From Microglena sp. YARC (lineage: Eukaryota; Chlorophyta; Chlorophyceae; Chlamydomonadales; Chlamydomonadaceae): a DNA stretch of 64,000 nucleotides. A program made the position numbers and the translations under genes. Positions 31,801 to 38,660 of the stretch are shown here, piece by piece; position 1 is the stretch's first letter; each line of letters starts with the position of its first letter. The notes beneath the pieces are model-generated. The model was not told where the DNA came from, did not search any database, and saw nothing but the letters and a program-made list of their open reading frames with translations. The DNA is taken from positions 46,758,495-46,822,494 of the forward strand of contig CM039465.1 in the NCBI GenBank assembly GCA_022414725.1, written 5' to 3'.

Positions 31801-34280
31801 CTAGCCAGTCCCCCCCCCCCCCCCCCCCCCCCTCTCCCACACACCATCACGCACCCCGAAAAAGCAAACCTGCTTGTTTAACTGTCCATGCTCCTCTAGC
31901 TCATTCCGAATTGTAGCATCAGCCTCAAGGTGCTTTTCCCCTTTCCAATAAAACTCTCCACCAGGCCATAACATAACCAGACCAAAACCATAACATAAAC
32001 ACCGAAATAACCATAACAAAACAGAAATACCATAACATTACACAGACCAGCTGGGGTCCTCTGCCACCCATGGGTACAATCAGGGTAGAACTATCAGCTA
32101 GTCAGCTTCATTCTGTTTTTCTGTTCTCCCAGATCTGGTTCCAGATCTGTGATTTTTCTGTTCCCCCAGATCTGGTTCCAGATCTGCGATTTTTCTGTGG
32201 TTCGACCTAAACTCGTCGTTCAGACTCGTTGGCTCTGACTCGTCGTTCTCTGATATCATCAGTCTACCATATTCGACCGAAACTCGTCGTTCGGAATCGT
32301 AACTGGTACCATGAACCATAACAGTTCAGATCCTGCGCCCCCGTGTCTCATAGGTTCCAGATGGTACCATCAGAATGCTTACGAAGTATGGTTTGGACTC
32401 GTCGTTCGGACTCATCGGGTCCAGTTCAGCTAAGTCGACAATTAACTGCGGTCAAACCGGCGACTCTTTTATATCCGGTCGGTTCTTTCCCGGATTCCTC
32501 GGAAAGAACCGCGCGGCCTGTACCCTACCCTGGGTACGATACTTATATAACACAAACTAACCACCTCCGTATCAACTCGCCTACAACCAGAGTTTTGTGT
32601 CTGCCACCAGTAGCGATCGCTACCTCGGACCAGGTACCACTGACAGCGCGCGCGGCAGCACGATTTTTGCGCACGATTTTTGAGCCCCACTGCGCGTTTC
32701 GCGCAGTCTTTTCAACCCCATGTGGGCGCAGCGCGCAGTTTTTGCGCTTTTTGCACTACACAGCGCTGACCAATTTGACGTTTGTGCGCTGGCCAATTTG
32801 ACAAAATGTAGTACCCTGTCTGGGACCCCATTTTTGCCAAACCTTCCACTACCCTGAGACTCCCCTGCCCCGCATTTGAACCCCTCCGGGCCAGGCCGGC
32901 AAAAATGCTACCAGGAGCCCAAACTTGTAAAACACCAAATCCCCGATTGCTACCAGAAGAACCCCTGTCTGAAACAAAACAAGTCCTATGCAGCGTCGCA
33001 AGCGACGCAGAATATTGGCGGAGTGTGTTGGCAACGGAACGAAAGGTGGCAACGATGGAGCTGACCGAAGCGAGTTAGTTACGCGACCATTGGCTGACGT
33101 GTCAGGCTTCAAGTTTTTTTCGGTCGGACAGACGGAGAAATGGGTAAACATGGGGGCTCCCGCCCCCTTGAAGAGGGGGCTCCGCCAAAAACAGCTCTGC
33201 CTACAACCACATGACATAACCATAACCACACAATGACTGTAACCACAGAATACATTTATAGGCCAGCATAGGCACGTATGATAACGAGCATTGACTGGCC
33301 AACCACAACATAATACAAGCAGCACTAATCCCGTCTGGGCGACTGGCTCAATGGTAGTGCACGTCAAAACAAGAAGGTGCGGGGTTCGAATCCCTACGGG
33401 TGCGCTTTAGTGTTCGCGGTCGCTGTCAACCGCCATAGTAGCTTTTTCCAGGGCTCGTTCCCCACAGCCAGAAGACGATCCCCCCTTAATACCACGCCCT
33501 ACCAGGTGTTAGCATTACTTTTTAAGCAGCCCTGACTCACCTACCACCTGCAGCTGGTTGCCCCCATTGCTGCTGTCTCCCCAAGACCAGCTAGGATCCT
33601 CTGCCACCCACCCCACTTGGGTAATGGCAGTAGTGCCTGCATGAGGCACTACAAGTGTGATGACCCTTTGTAATCTTCCCCCCACCAGACCTTCCTCCTC
33701 TCACACACTCACCTACCACCTGCAGCTGGTTGCCCCCATTGCTGCTGCCTCCCCCAGACCAGCTTGGGTCCTCTGCCACCATCCACTTGGGTTGGGGCAG
33801 TAGTACCTCCTTGAGGTACTACAACTGTGATGACCTACGCAATCTTACCCCCACCAGACCTTCCTCCTCTCACACACTCACCTACCACCTGCAGCTGGTT
33901 ACCCCCATTGCTGATGCCTCACTCAGACCAGGTAGGGTCCTCTGCCACCCATCCACTTGGGCTGGGGCAGTAGTGCCTGCATTAGGCACTACAATTGTGA
34001 TGACCCTACGCAATATAACCCCCACCAGACCTTCCTCCTCTCACACACTCACCTACCACCTGCAGCTGGTTGCCCCCATTGCTGCTGTCTCCCCCGGACC
34101 AGCTTGGATCCTCAGCCACCACCCATTTGGGTCGGGGCATTAGTGCCTGCTTGAGATAACCAGAGGAGTTGAAGGCAATACAGTTTGGAACCTTGTCAGC
34201 CGCCCGGATTAGTTGTGGCATGCCCTCTAATGAGTTGTCAAAGTGTAGCCTGAGAAGGTCACCGCCAGGGGAGTCTACAC
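20472..34280 (-). CDS. Three-module AFNSNGWLK (PAN-like) secreted/surface protein, 5' end missing
   Basis: Seven exons join with matching splice phases: 34280-34053, 31432-31324, 30785-30647, 28530-28320, 22900-22830, 22580-22532 and 20617-20472. They give about 316 residues plus stop. Three repeated modules follow the pattern W-x-F-F-x-G-M-D-S-x-G-G-D, a helix-like stretch, C-x-A-F-N-S-x-G-(W/Y)-L-K, then a Trp-rich loop and G-(L/I)-(F/Y)-(V/I)-x-N. In module 1 the motifs are DSPGGD, CIAFNSSGYLK and GLYVR; in module 2 TFFPGMDSPGGD, CVAFNSNGWLK and GLFVRND; in module 3 TFFQGMDSLGGD, VIAFTTSGYLK and GIYINN. I associate this pattern with PAN/apple-like extracellular domains of green algae, where carbohydrate or protein binding is presumed. 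That assignment is from memory. No start codon, signal peptide or first exon was found. The introns (0.4-5.4 kb) are filled with tandem arrays. Confidence 0.7.
20690..21237 (-). repeat. Three decayed copies of the last exon with its acceptor
   Basis: Minus-strand copies start at about 21220, 21090 and 20908. Each has GTATGCAG (or a variant) then GTNTGATNGCCTTCACNACT. All are damaged: one lacks bases in the K-T-A-L-R segment and hits a stop, one has GCCTAATTG in place of GGCTACTTG, and one has TGATTGACTCC. A long C run (20728-20755) sits inside. The copies form a tandem series of about 120-210 bp units upstream of the good exon. Confidence 0.75.
21238..21760 (-). repeat. Dispersed repeat family R, long copy
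   Basis: On the minus strand it runs from a GCGTCGCAAGCGGAGAGTG start through GTGGCAACGGAATGGAGCG and GTTAGTTACGAGAC to GGCTCCGCCAAAAATG. It is about twice as long as the other copies, with an extra internal segment at about 21290-21590. Confidence 0.6.
21761..22160. other. Unassigned, ending in C-runs with CAACAACAAC
   Basis: The poly-C tracts at 22026-22038, 22066-22078 and 22133-22153 are separated by short A/C-rich DNA. There is no coding support. Confidence 0.5.
22161..22830 (-). repeat. Six tandem exon+intron units with G-run introns
   Basis: Each minus-strand unit has CATGGCAG, a 49-nt exon core (N-Q-N-D-V-T-K-L-A-Q-E-S-A-S-M-E), GTGTGG or similar, and a G-rich spacer with runs of 15-40 G. 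Copies start near 22825, 22697, 22580, 22480, 22345 and 22233. Only the third from the right (22580-22532) keeps frame, acceptor and donor. The others carry one-base gains or losses. Confidence 0.8.
22532..22580 (-). CDS. Three-module gene, 49-nt exon (module 3 middle)
   Basis: The acceptor GGCAG is at 22581-22585 and the donor GTGTGG at 22531-22526. It encodes NQNDVTKLAQESASME plus one base and joins the neighbouring exons in phase. It was chosen among six tandem copies because it is the intact one. Which copy or copies are really spliced cannot be told from sequence. Confidence 0.55.
22830..22900 (-). CDS. Three-module gene, exon with GWTFFQGMDSLGGD (module 3 start)
   Basis: The acceptor CTGTAG lies just right of 22900. 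71 nt encode AQSAPVQLAGWTFFQGMDSL then GGD, with a weak donor GTGCAT chosen on phase. Reading on past it stays open into the first unit of the 22161-22830 array, so the boundary is uncertain. Confidence 0.55.
22975..24030 (-). repeat. About 115-bp array carrying the acceptor of the 22900 exon
   Basis: About ten units on the minus strand read CATGTCTCGTAG then GCGCCCAATTTGCCCCAGTG and CAACT, then AT-rich sequence (GAATTTGAATTTATATTTG) and CACCTCCCTGTGTGCC. The first bases after TAG equal the first 25 bases of the exon at 22900. Units decay with distance from it (GGAGCAG, GGTTGGGCACC variants after 23760). Confidence 0.85.
24031..25125. other. Unassigned AT-rich and GT-rich sequence
   Basis: 24050-24190 is rich in AATATTA. 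24280-24400 has inverted ACGGCAAC/GTTGCCGTATA blocks. 24650-24800 is G/T rich. 24935-25095 holds two direct copies of TTTAGCCTANTTGGCCTACC with GCTATGGTGTTTGCTGATC. All lies within the large intron of the three-module gene. No exon was found. Confidence 0.5.
25126..28260. repeat. 31-bp minisatellite array, about 3.1 kb
   Basis: The unit is CCATACAAACCCTTACGACA then CCTCACAACCA, with A/G variation at CATACAA/CATGCAA and larger composite units carrying TTTCAGCAACCC, TCACAGCACCCTGACAACA. Because 31 is not a multiple of 3 the array stays open in several frames, which explains the long Thr/Pro/His ORFs. The right half (27500-28260) is more diverged (CTTGCAGCACCATACACACC). It sits in the intron between the 28320 and 22900 exons. 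Confidence 0.95.
28320..28530 (-). CDS. Three-module gene, exon with CVAFNSNGWLK and GLFVRND (module 2)
   Basis: The acceptor CACAG is at 28531-28535 and the donor GTGTGT at 28319. 211 nt encode VGPVITSTSS, L-A-L-L-A-V-A-R, F-CVAFNSNGWLK, a Trp-rich loop (W-V-K-W) and GLFVRNDVLMRLLG. Phase fits both neighbours. This is the clearest copy of the module and anchors the family call. Confidence 0.8.
28531..29310 (-). repeat. Array carrying the acceptor and first codons of the 28530 exon
   Basis: Five upstream copies on the minus strand (starting about 28670, 28792, 29030, 29168 and 29316) read (C)AG then GTGGTTCCCGTCATCACCAG, CACCTCATCAAC. They encode VVPVITSTSST and then pass into (CACACCAACA)n intron sequence. 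A pure (TG)n run lies at 28860-28915. None continues into the rest of the exon. Confidence 0.85.
29311..29720. repeat. (GTTGGTGTTTTTGTTGGTGT)n simple array
   Basis: GT/TTG-rich units of 10-20 bp, the extension of the intron sequence of the preceding array. No gene. Confidence 0.85.
29721..30646 (-). repeat. Array carrying the 3' end and donor of the 30785 exon
   Basis: Seven or eight units of 110-135 bp on the minus strand read CCCCAGGCACCAGCTCGGTA, GCAGCTGNGGCGGCAGGAC, N-(T/C)-GATGG-GAG-GGTGAGT and then a GGGTGGGTGGTTC spacer. Each repeats the end of the real exon (A-P-G-T-S-S-V-A-A) plus its donor. Several copies have stops or changed donors (e.g. CTTAGGCGG at about 30560). Confidence 0.85.
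30647..30785 (-). CDS. Three-module gene, exon with TFFPGMDSPGGD (module 2 start)
   Basis: The acceptor CACTACAG precedes 30785 and the donor GTAAGT lies at 30646-30641. 139 nt complete a split Trp codon, then TFFPGMDSPGGDI, an Ala/Ser/Gly-rich segment and SDGR. The exon ends in phase 0, matching the start of the 28530 exon. It is the intact parent of the 29721-30646 array. Confidence 0.75.
30786..31323. other. Intron with G-rich stretch and symmetric GCGACGCATG block
   Basis: 30830-30920 is (GAGTT/GGGGAGAG)n. 30935-31100 has GCGACGCGTCGCCATTTCCT and ACTTGCGACGTGTCGCACGA as related palindromes, so it may be one short foldback element ending in AAAAAAT on both sides. 31165-31190 is a reverse GGCCAAATAGGCTTAA block. 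No exon found. Confidence 0.5.
31324..31432 (-). CDS. Three-module gene, exon with GLYVR (module 1 end)
   Basis: The acceptor TGCTGCAG lies to the right of 31432 and a consensus donor GTGAGT at 31323-31318. 109 nt encode PIGLYVRTQC, then a Cys/Ser linker (S-G-C-S-S-W) and N-K-D-G plus two bases of the next Trp. It joins both the 34053 donor and the 30785 acceptor in phase, completing module 1. Confidence 0.7.
31433..31735. repeat. G-rich (GGTGAGGGTGAGGGGGTCCA)n intron array
   Basis: Loose units of about 25-45 bp (GGTGAGGGGGTCCAGGTAGA, GGGGAGTTGGAAGGG). They produce Pro-rich minus-strand frames. No exon. Confidence 0.75.
31736..32640. other. Intron sequence, unassigned; C-run and short duplications
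   Basis: The C run at 31810-31832 is followed by a minus-strand open stretch (31870-31945). 32105-32185 is a direct repeat of TTTTTCTGTTCNCCCAGATC, TGGTTCCAGATCTG. 32200-32420 contains three TCGTCGTTC blocks. A fragment related to the 34053 exon end (GACCAGCTGGGGTCCTCTGC) is at 32045-32066. Confidence 0.4.
32641..32830. repeat. GCGC-rich dispersed repeat, copy 2
   Basis: Reverse-oriented relative of 12765-12960, with GCGCAGCGCGCAGTTTTTGC and an AAAATGTAGTACCCTGTCTG end. Confidence 0.6.
32976..33193 (+). repeat. Dispersed repeat family R, copy 2
   Basis: Runs from CAAGTCCTATGCAGCGTCGC to GGGGGCTCCGCCAAAAACAG. It is the best preserved copy and can serve as the reference for the family. Confidence 0.75.
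33338..33520 (+). mobile_element. tRNA-derived SINE, subfamily S2, copy 1
   Basis: GCGACTGGCTCAATGGTAGT (A box) and GGGGTTCGAATCCC (B box), then the family body (TGTTCGCGGTCGCTGTCAAC, CGCCATAGTAGCTTT) and the end CCTACCAGGTGTTAGCATTA. The head differs from family S but the tail is shared, so the two subfamilies captured different tRNA-like heads. Confidence 0.85.
33530..34052 (-). repeat. Three decayed copies of the donor half of the 34280 exon
   Basis: Units of about 170 bp on the minus strand each hold CCAAGTGG-ATGGTGGCAGAG-type sequence (K-W-x-V-A-E-D-P), (T/C)TGGTCTGG, GGGGGCAACCAGCTGCAGGT and GGTAGGTGAGT, at about 33960-33880, 33800-33708 and 33640-33538. Each keeps the GGTAG/GTGAGT donor. 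Some are frame-shifted (an extra G gives K-W-M-G-G-R). Confidence 0.8.
34053..34280 (-). CDS. Three-module gene, first visible exon (module 1)
   Basis: The acceptor CCTACAG precedes 34280 and the consensus donor GTGAGT follows at 34052. 228 nt encode VDSPGGDLLRLHFDNSLEGM, then P-Q-L-I-R-A-A-D-K, CIAFNSSGYLK, a W-V-V-A-E-D-P-S-W loop and NGGNQLQVV. The exon starts inside a codon, so at least one more exon must lie upstream. A G-rich array occupies that position and I could not find it. Confidence 0.75.
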
Positions 34281-35885
34281 CTGTAGGGTGGGGGTGAGGG
34301 GTGAATAGGGGGTGAGTGAGGGCGAGGGGGTGGGTGGGGTGGATGGGGGGTGGGGTGGAAAGGGGTGGGTGAGGGGTGGATAGGGGTGGATGATGGTAGG
34401 TGAGGGTGAATAAGGGGTGGGTGAGGGGTGGGTGGGGGTGGATATGAGTCAGTGAGGGGTGAGAGTGGGTGAGGGTGAATAGGGGTGGGTGAAGGGTGGA
34501 TAGGGTGGGTTATGATGGGTGAGGGCTGGATAGGGTTAGGGCGGGTTAGGGGTGAACAGGGGTGGGTGAGAGTGGGTGAGGGGTGAGGGGTGGGCGCGGG
34601 GTGGATAAGGGTGGGTAAGGGTGGGTGAGGGGTAGGTGAGGGGAGAGGGGCGGATATTATTGTTATCGTCATCGTATGATGGGGCTTCGCATGAACGTAT
34701 TGATTTGAAGAGCATTGTTTAGATAGTATTTTTGAAGCACCATGACGCGGGCATATTTGGAGTCAAGTAAAAATGTAATCATCCTCATCATCATCATCCT
34801 CATCATAACCATCATCAAAATGTAATCATCACCATCATCACTGCCATCACCATCATAACAAAAACATAACACACATTATTGAGGATTTCTCTTTTGTAGG
34901 GTTCTACAAGGAACTAGTGTTAGGAATGTGCAGGTGAAACACTGGCAAAAGGGTGATGGTGGGTGAGGGGTAGATAAGGTGTGGGTGTGGGGTGAGGGGT
35001 AGATGGGTGAGGGTGAGGGGTGATGGTGGGTGAGGAGTAGATAAGGTGTGGGTGTGGGGTGAGGGGTAGATGGGTGAGGGTGAGGGGTGATGGTGGGTGA
35101 GGGGTGGATAAGGAGTGGGTGTGGGGTGAGGGGTAGATGGGTGAGGGTGAGGGGTGATGGTGGGTGAGGGGTAGATAAGGTGTGGGTGTGGGGTGGGGGG
35201 TAGATGGGTGAGGGTGAGGGGTGAAGGTGGGTGAGGGGTGGATAAGGAGTGGGTGTGGGGTGAGGGGTAGATGGGTGAGGGTGAGGGGTCATGGTGGGTG
35301 AGGGGTGGATAAGGAGTGGGTGTGGGGTGAGGGGTAGATGGGTGAGGGTGAGGGGTGATGGTGGGTGAGGGGTAGATAAGGTGTGGGTGTGGGGTGAGGG
35401 GTAGATGGGTGAGGGTGAGGGGTGATGGTGGGTGAGGGGTAGATAAGGTGTGGGTGTGGGGTGAGGGGTAGATGGGTGAGGGTGAGGGGTGATGGTGGGT
35501 GAGGGGTGGATAAGGAGTGGGTGTGGGGTGAGGGTTAGATGGGTGAGGGTGAGGGGTGATGGTGGGTGAGGGGTAGATAAGGTGTGGGTGTGGGGTGAGG
35601 GTTAGATGGGTGAGGGTGAGGGGTGATGGTGGGTGAGGGTGGATAAGGAGTGGGTGTGGGTGAGGGGTAGATGGGTGAGGGTGAGGGGTGATGGTGGGGT
35701 GAGGGGTAGATAAGGTGTGGGTGTGGGGTGAGGGGTAGATGGGTGAGGGTGAGGGGTGATGGTGGGTGAGGGTGGATAAGGAGTGGGTGAGGGGTGAGGG
35801 GTGGATGGGGGAGGGGAGGGGTGGATAAGGTGTGGGTGTGGGATGAGGGATGGATAGGAGTGAGTGAGGGGTGCTGGTGAAACAC
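34281..35885. repeat. G-rich minisatellite, about 66-bp unit (with simpler left part)
   Basis: 34290-34650 is a loose GGGTGGGTGAGGGG array. 34665-34870 is a CATCATCAT-rich island with no gene. 34950-35870 has about 14 units of GGTGATGGTGGGTGAGGGGT, AGATAAGGTGTGGGTGTGGG, GTGAGGGGTAGATGGGTGAG, GGTGAG. The block GTGAAACACTGG(T)GGCA occurs at both edges (34935, 35878). Confidence 0.9.
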
Positions 35886-36490
35886 TGGTGGCAGAGTGTT
35901 ATCGTTGGTGGTTAGTCCCAGTGCAAGTGAACGGGCTAGCGCCCTCAACCTCACGCCACGCTATGAGGCACAACATTTATTTGTTTATAAAGAGTGTTAC
36001 ATTGGCAAAGCATAGATAAAACAATGGAAATATCAGGGGGAGGGGGGGCAAAACAAAGTGATAGAAACCATCAAAAAAGTGTGAAGACACCCTTATGCAG
36101 ACCCCCCCCCCACCCCCCCCACCCCACACACACACCACCACCACACACACACACACCTCCAAAACCCACACAATACAGCCATTCTCTCAGCCAACACTAA
36201 GTGTTATGTTGTCTAATTATGCTCACTGCGCAGGTTCTTAAAGGCACATCTACCAGGGTACTACATGACGCGCACTACTGCTCACTAGCGCGTAAGGTTT
36301 GGGTGCCCGACTGCGAAATTAATACAAATTGTAAACCCCCTCTAGTTTGGGCGCAGCGCGCAGATTTTTTTCAGTTGAGTCAAAAGCGCAGCCCAATGGA
36401 GGCAGTTGCGTCAAAAGCACAACCCAAAATGAAAAAATGTATTACCCTGCTATCCATTGGTGTTGGTCTCATGGCCACTGGGAATGTTTG
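35886..36490. other. Unassigned sequence with C-run and GCGC-repeat fragment
   Basis: 36103-36165 is C/A-rich simple sequence. 36220-36450 is related to the GCGC-rich family (CAGGGTACTACATGACGCGC, GGGCGCAGCGCGCAGATTTT). Nothing coding is supported. Confidence 0.45.
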
Positions 36491-36492
36491 AT

Positions 36493-36643
36493 TCATGGGA
36501 AATCATCATCATCATCAATGCTACGTTGTTTCATGGGGCTAGGGGCACTTGGAAGTAACTGGAAATCAGCTGCCTTGATGGGCTGCTGGCTCTCGACTTC
36601 TGTTTGAATGCCTTCAAGCACGCTTGAGAATTCTGATGGTGCA
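36493..36643 (-). CDS. Possible terminal exon, unassigned
   Basis: After a CCTTAG acceptor-like site the minus strand is open for 49 residues: APSEFSSVLEGIQTEVES, then Q-Q-P-I-K-A-A-D-F-Q-L-L, an acidic D-D-D-D-D run encoded by GAT repeats, and TGA. It resembles real protein in composition but matches no family I know. It could be the last exon of the U-box gene upstream, but its phase does not fit a direct join. Low confidence. Confidence 0.25.
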
Positions 36644-37300
36644 CTAAGGTTTCGGGGTTACTGCAATGCAATTGTTAACCGCACTTGTTGCAGGCAGTGC
36701 CCTTTGATTGTGGATCCATCGAATAACATCAAATTGCACTAGGCATCAGGACGAAAACAGACGCACAGTGACGGAAAGGAAAGAAGCAGTGATCTACTAG
36801 GTCTCGCTCTGTACTTAGTTGTACAGAAGTTGGGCGGTGTGTGTGTACGTGTGTGTGGAGAGAGAGAGAGAGAGACCCTGGACCCCCCCCCCCCCCCCCC
36901 CCCCCCACCCACCCACCCACACACACACACTGCCCATGGCAGAATATGTGGTGGATCTCTCTCCAATAGCGTATGTGGAGTGGAGGAACACCCTATATCC
37001 CATGTTAGTGCTACAAAAACGTGGCTGATAAGTATCTAATTTTTTGAAACCTCCCCCCTTCCCCCCCCCCCCCCCCCCCCCCTTCCCTCCCTCACCAGAC
37101 TTTGGAAGCCCATTACCTTTTTTCTACTGGGCAAAATTAATAAATAAAACCGGATTCTTCATCCTCTCTATGATCTCTACACAGGGGGACGATGTGGTCA
37201 TTTTTGTTAGAATCTCCACCCCCACCCCCCTCTTAAAAAAATGTATAAAAAGAAGAGAAAAAAAAAAAGGACTTGTCCACATTTGCATTTTTCAGGTAAA
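36644..37300. other. Unassigned; (GA)/(C)n/(CA) simple tracts
   Basis: 36855-36875 GA run, 36882-36906 C run with CCCACCCA, and 37057-37081 another C run. No coding signal. Confidence 0.5.
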
Positions 37301-37380
37301 AATGTGTTTTACTGCCTAAGACAGCGAGCAGCCAAATTGCTGGCTGGAGCCATGTGACCAAGTTCAAGTTCAAGTTAAGG
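37301..37380 (+). repeat. CAGCCAAATTGCTGGCTG foldback unit
   Basis: Full unit: ACTGCCTAAGACAGCGAGCA, GCCAAATTGCTGGCTGGAG, CCATGTGACCAAGTTCAAG. This is the cleanest example of the family seen at 9.4-13.1 and 17.2 kb. Confidence 0.75.
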
Positions 37381-37429
37381 CATGGATAGGAGAGAGGAAG
37401 AAGTTCTGATGCCCCCCACCCCCCCACAC

Positions 37430-38017
37430 ACACACCACCCCACACACCCGTCCATGTTTCATGTTCCATGTTTCATGTTTCGCCGCCCCCCCTTCACTTG
37501 ATTTGTCGGAAACCGGTACCCCGTAATTTGCTGTGCCCCCACCCCCACTTGCCCCGTCCATGTTTCATGTTCTATGTTTCCTGAATGTGTGCATCGAACT
37601 CCCATGCTCCCATACTGAAGCTGCGTCAGCATATCAACCCATTTAACTTCCATTTACAATGATTAGCATGCTTTTAGCTTTGTTTTGCTTACTCCTGCTT
37701 ACTTTTCACCTGTATATCGCCTTGCTTCAGCAAATCAACCCATTTTTACTTACATCTACAGCGATCGGCATGCTTTTAGCTTTGTTTTTCTTACATTTTC
37801 TAACTTTTCGCACCAGCATATCAACCCAGTTTTACTTACATTTACTGCGATTGGCATGTTTTTGGCTTTGCTTTGCTAACTCGTCACCTGTCTATCGCCT
37901 TGCTTCAACATATCAACCCATATTCACTTACATTTACTATGATTACAATGCTTTTAGCTATGTTTTGCTCCATTCACCTTTCAATCGCTTTGCTTCAGCA
38001 ATTCAACAAATTTTTAC
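37430..38017. repeat. Short duplications around the U-box exon 3' side
   Basis: 37448-37485 and 37555-37600 repeat CATGTTTCATGTT and GTCCATGTTTC..GTGTGCATC, related to the coding sequence at 38025-38060 of the neighbouring exon. 37650-38000 holds four units of about 100 bp (AGCATATCAACCCATTTTTA, CTTACATTTACNGCGATTGG, CATGCTTTTAGCTTTGTTTT). Confidence 0.65.
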
Positions 38018-38438
38018 CTTCGAAAAAGGTCCATGTTTCCCGGATATGTGCATCCACCAGGTGCTCCCCATCAAAGCTGATTGGGTGTGACTCTGGCAGC
38101 GGCCTATCGCCCCCCTCGTAGTCCGTGGCATTGCTAGCTGGCCCAGCTGAGGTAGATGGGGGTTCTGGGTTAGTTGACGAGGGGCTACTCCGATCACGAT
38201 CACTGCTGGGGAGGGCAGGGACAGGGGGGGGGCTAGGACCCCCCCCTGATGTAGGGGGGGGGCCCTGGAAGGGCAGGGGCACACCCTGCTGATCTGCCCA
38301 GCTGGCGATGATAGAACGCAGGGACCAGTTGGTTGACAATAGGAGGGAGCGGAGGTTGCGGTTTGTTTTGGGGCAGGTTCGGTGACCTCGGCGAAACCAG
38401 TTGGTGATTGATTGGCGGTTGTAGGTATGCCCTGTTTC
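38018..38438 (-). CDS. U-box E3 ubiquitin ligase exon (second half of U-box plus linker)
   Basis: The acceptor CACCGCAG precedes 38438 and the donor GTAAAA follows 38018. The exon begins ETGHTYNRQSITNWF, then C-P-K-T-N and LRSIIASWADQQG. This matches the second half of a plant-type U-box (G-H-T-Y-x-R, I-x-x-W, C-P-x-T, L-R-x-x-I-x-x-W). U-box proteins recruit ubiquitin-charged E2 enzymes and pass ubiquitin to substrates. A Pro/Ser-rich linker (PSSDRDRSSPSST) follows. The first half of the U-box (the C-P-I-x-x-x-x-M-x-D-P part) must lie in an upstream exon and was not found, and no armadillo repeats were seen downstream. The frame runs open to a stop at 37995 if the donor is not used. Confidence 0.65.
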
Positions 38439-38660
38439 CTGCGGTGTGGGGAAGGGGAGGAGGGGTGAGGTGTGTGTGTGTATGGGGGGGGGAAGGGGGG
38501 GGGAAGTTGTACGTGCAGTGATCAGTGTGATATGTGGTGGAGTGGGGTGGGGTGGAGTGGGAATGGGGGAGAGTGTGGGATTGAACAACGACATTAGTTG
38601 CAGGGCTGTGGTTGAGTGCTGAGGAGTGGGAGTGGGGTGGGGTGGTTATCTACTCAGGCC
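38439..38660. other. Intron sequence 5' of the U-box exon
   Basis: G-rich simple sequence (GTGTGTATGGGGGGGG, GGTGGAGTGGGG). No upstream exon recognised. Confidence 0.5.

Noticed and set aside
31870..31945. Minus-strand exon encoding EKHLEADATIRNELEEHGQ
   Set aside because: Protein-like and followed by GTTTGC, but it is not needed and does not fit: the exons at 34053 and 31432 join in phase without it. Could belong to another transcript.
32849..33367. 172-codon minus-strand ORF
   Set aside because: It spans family R repeat and a SINE edge. Equivalent frames are not kept in the other R copies.
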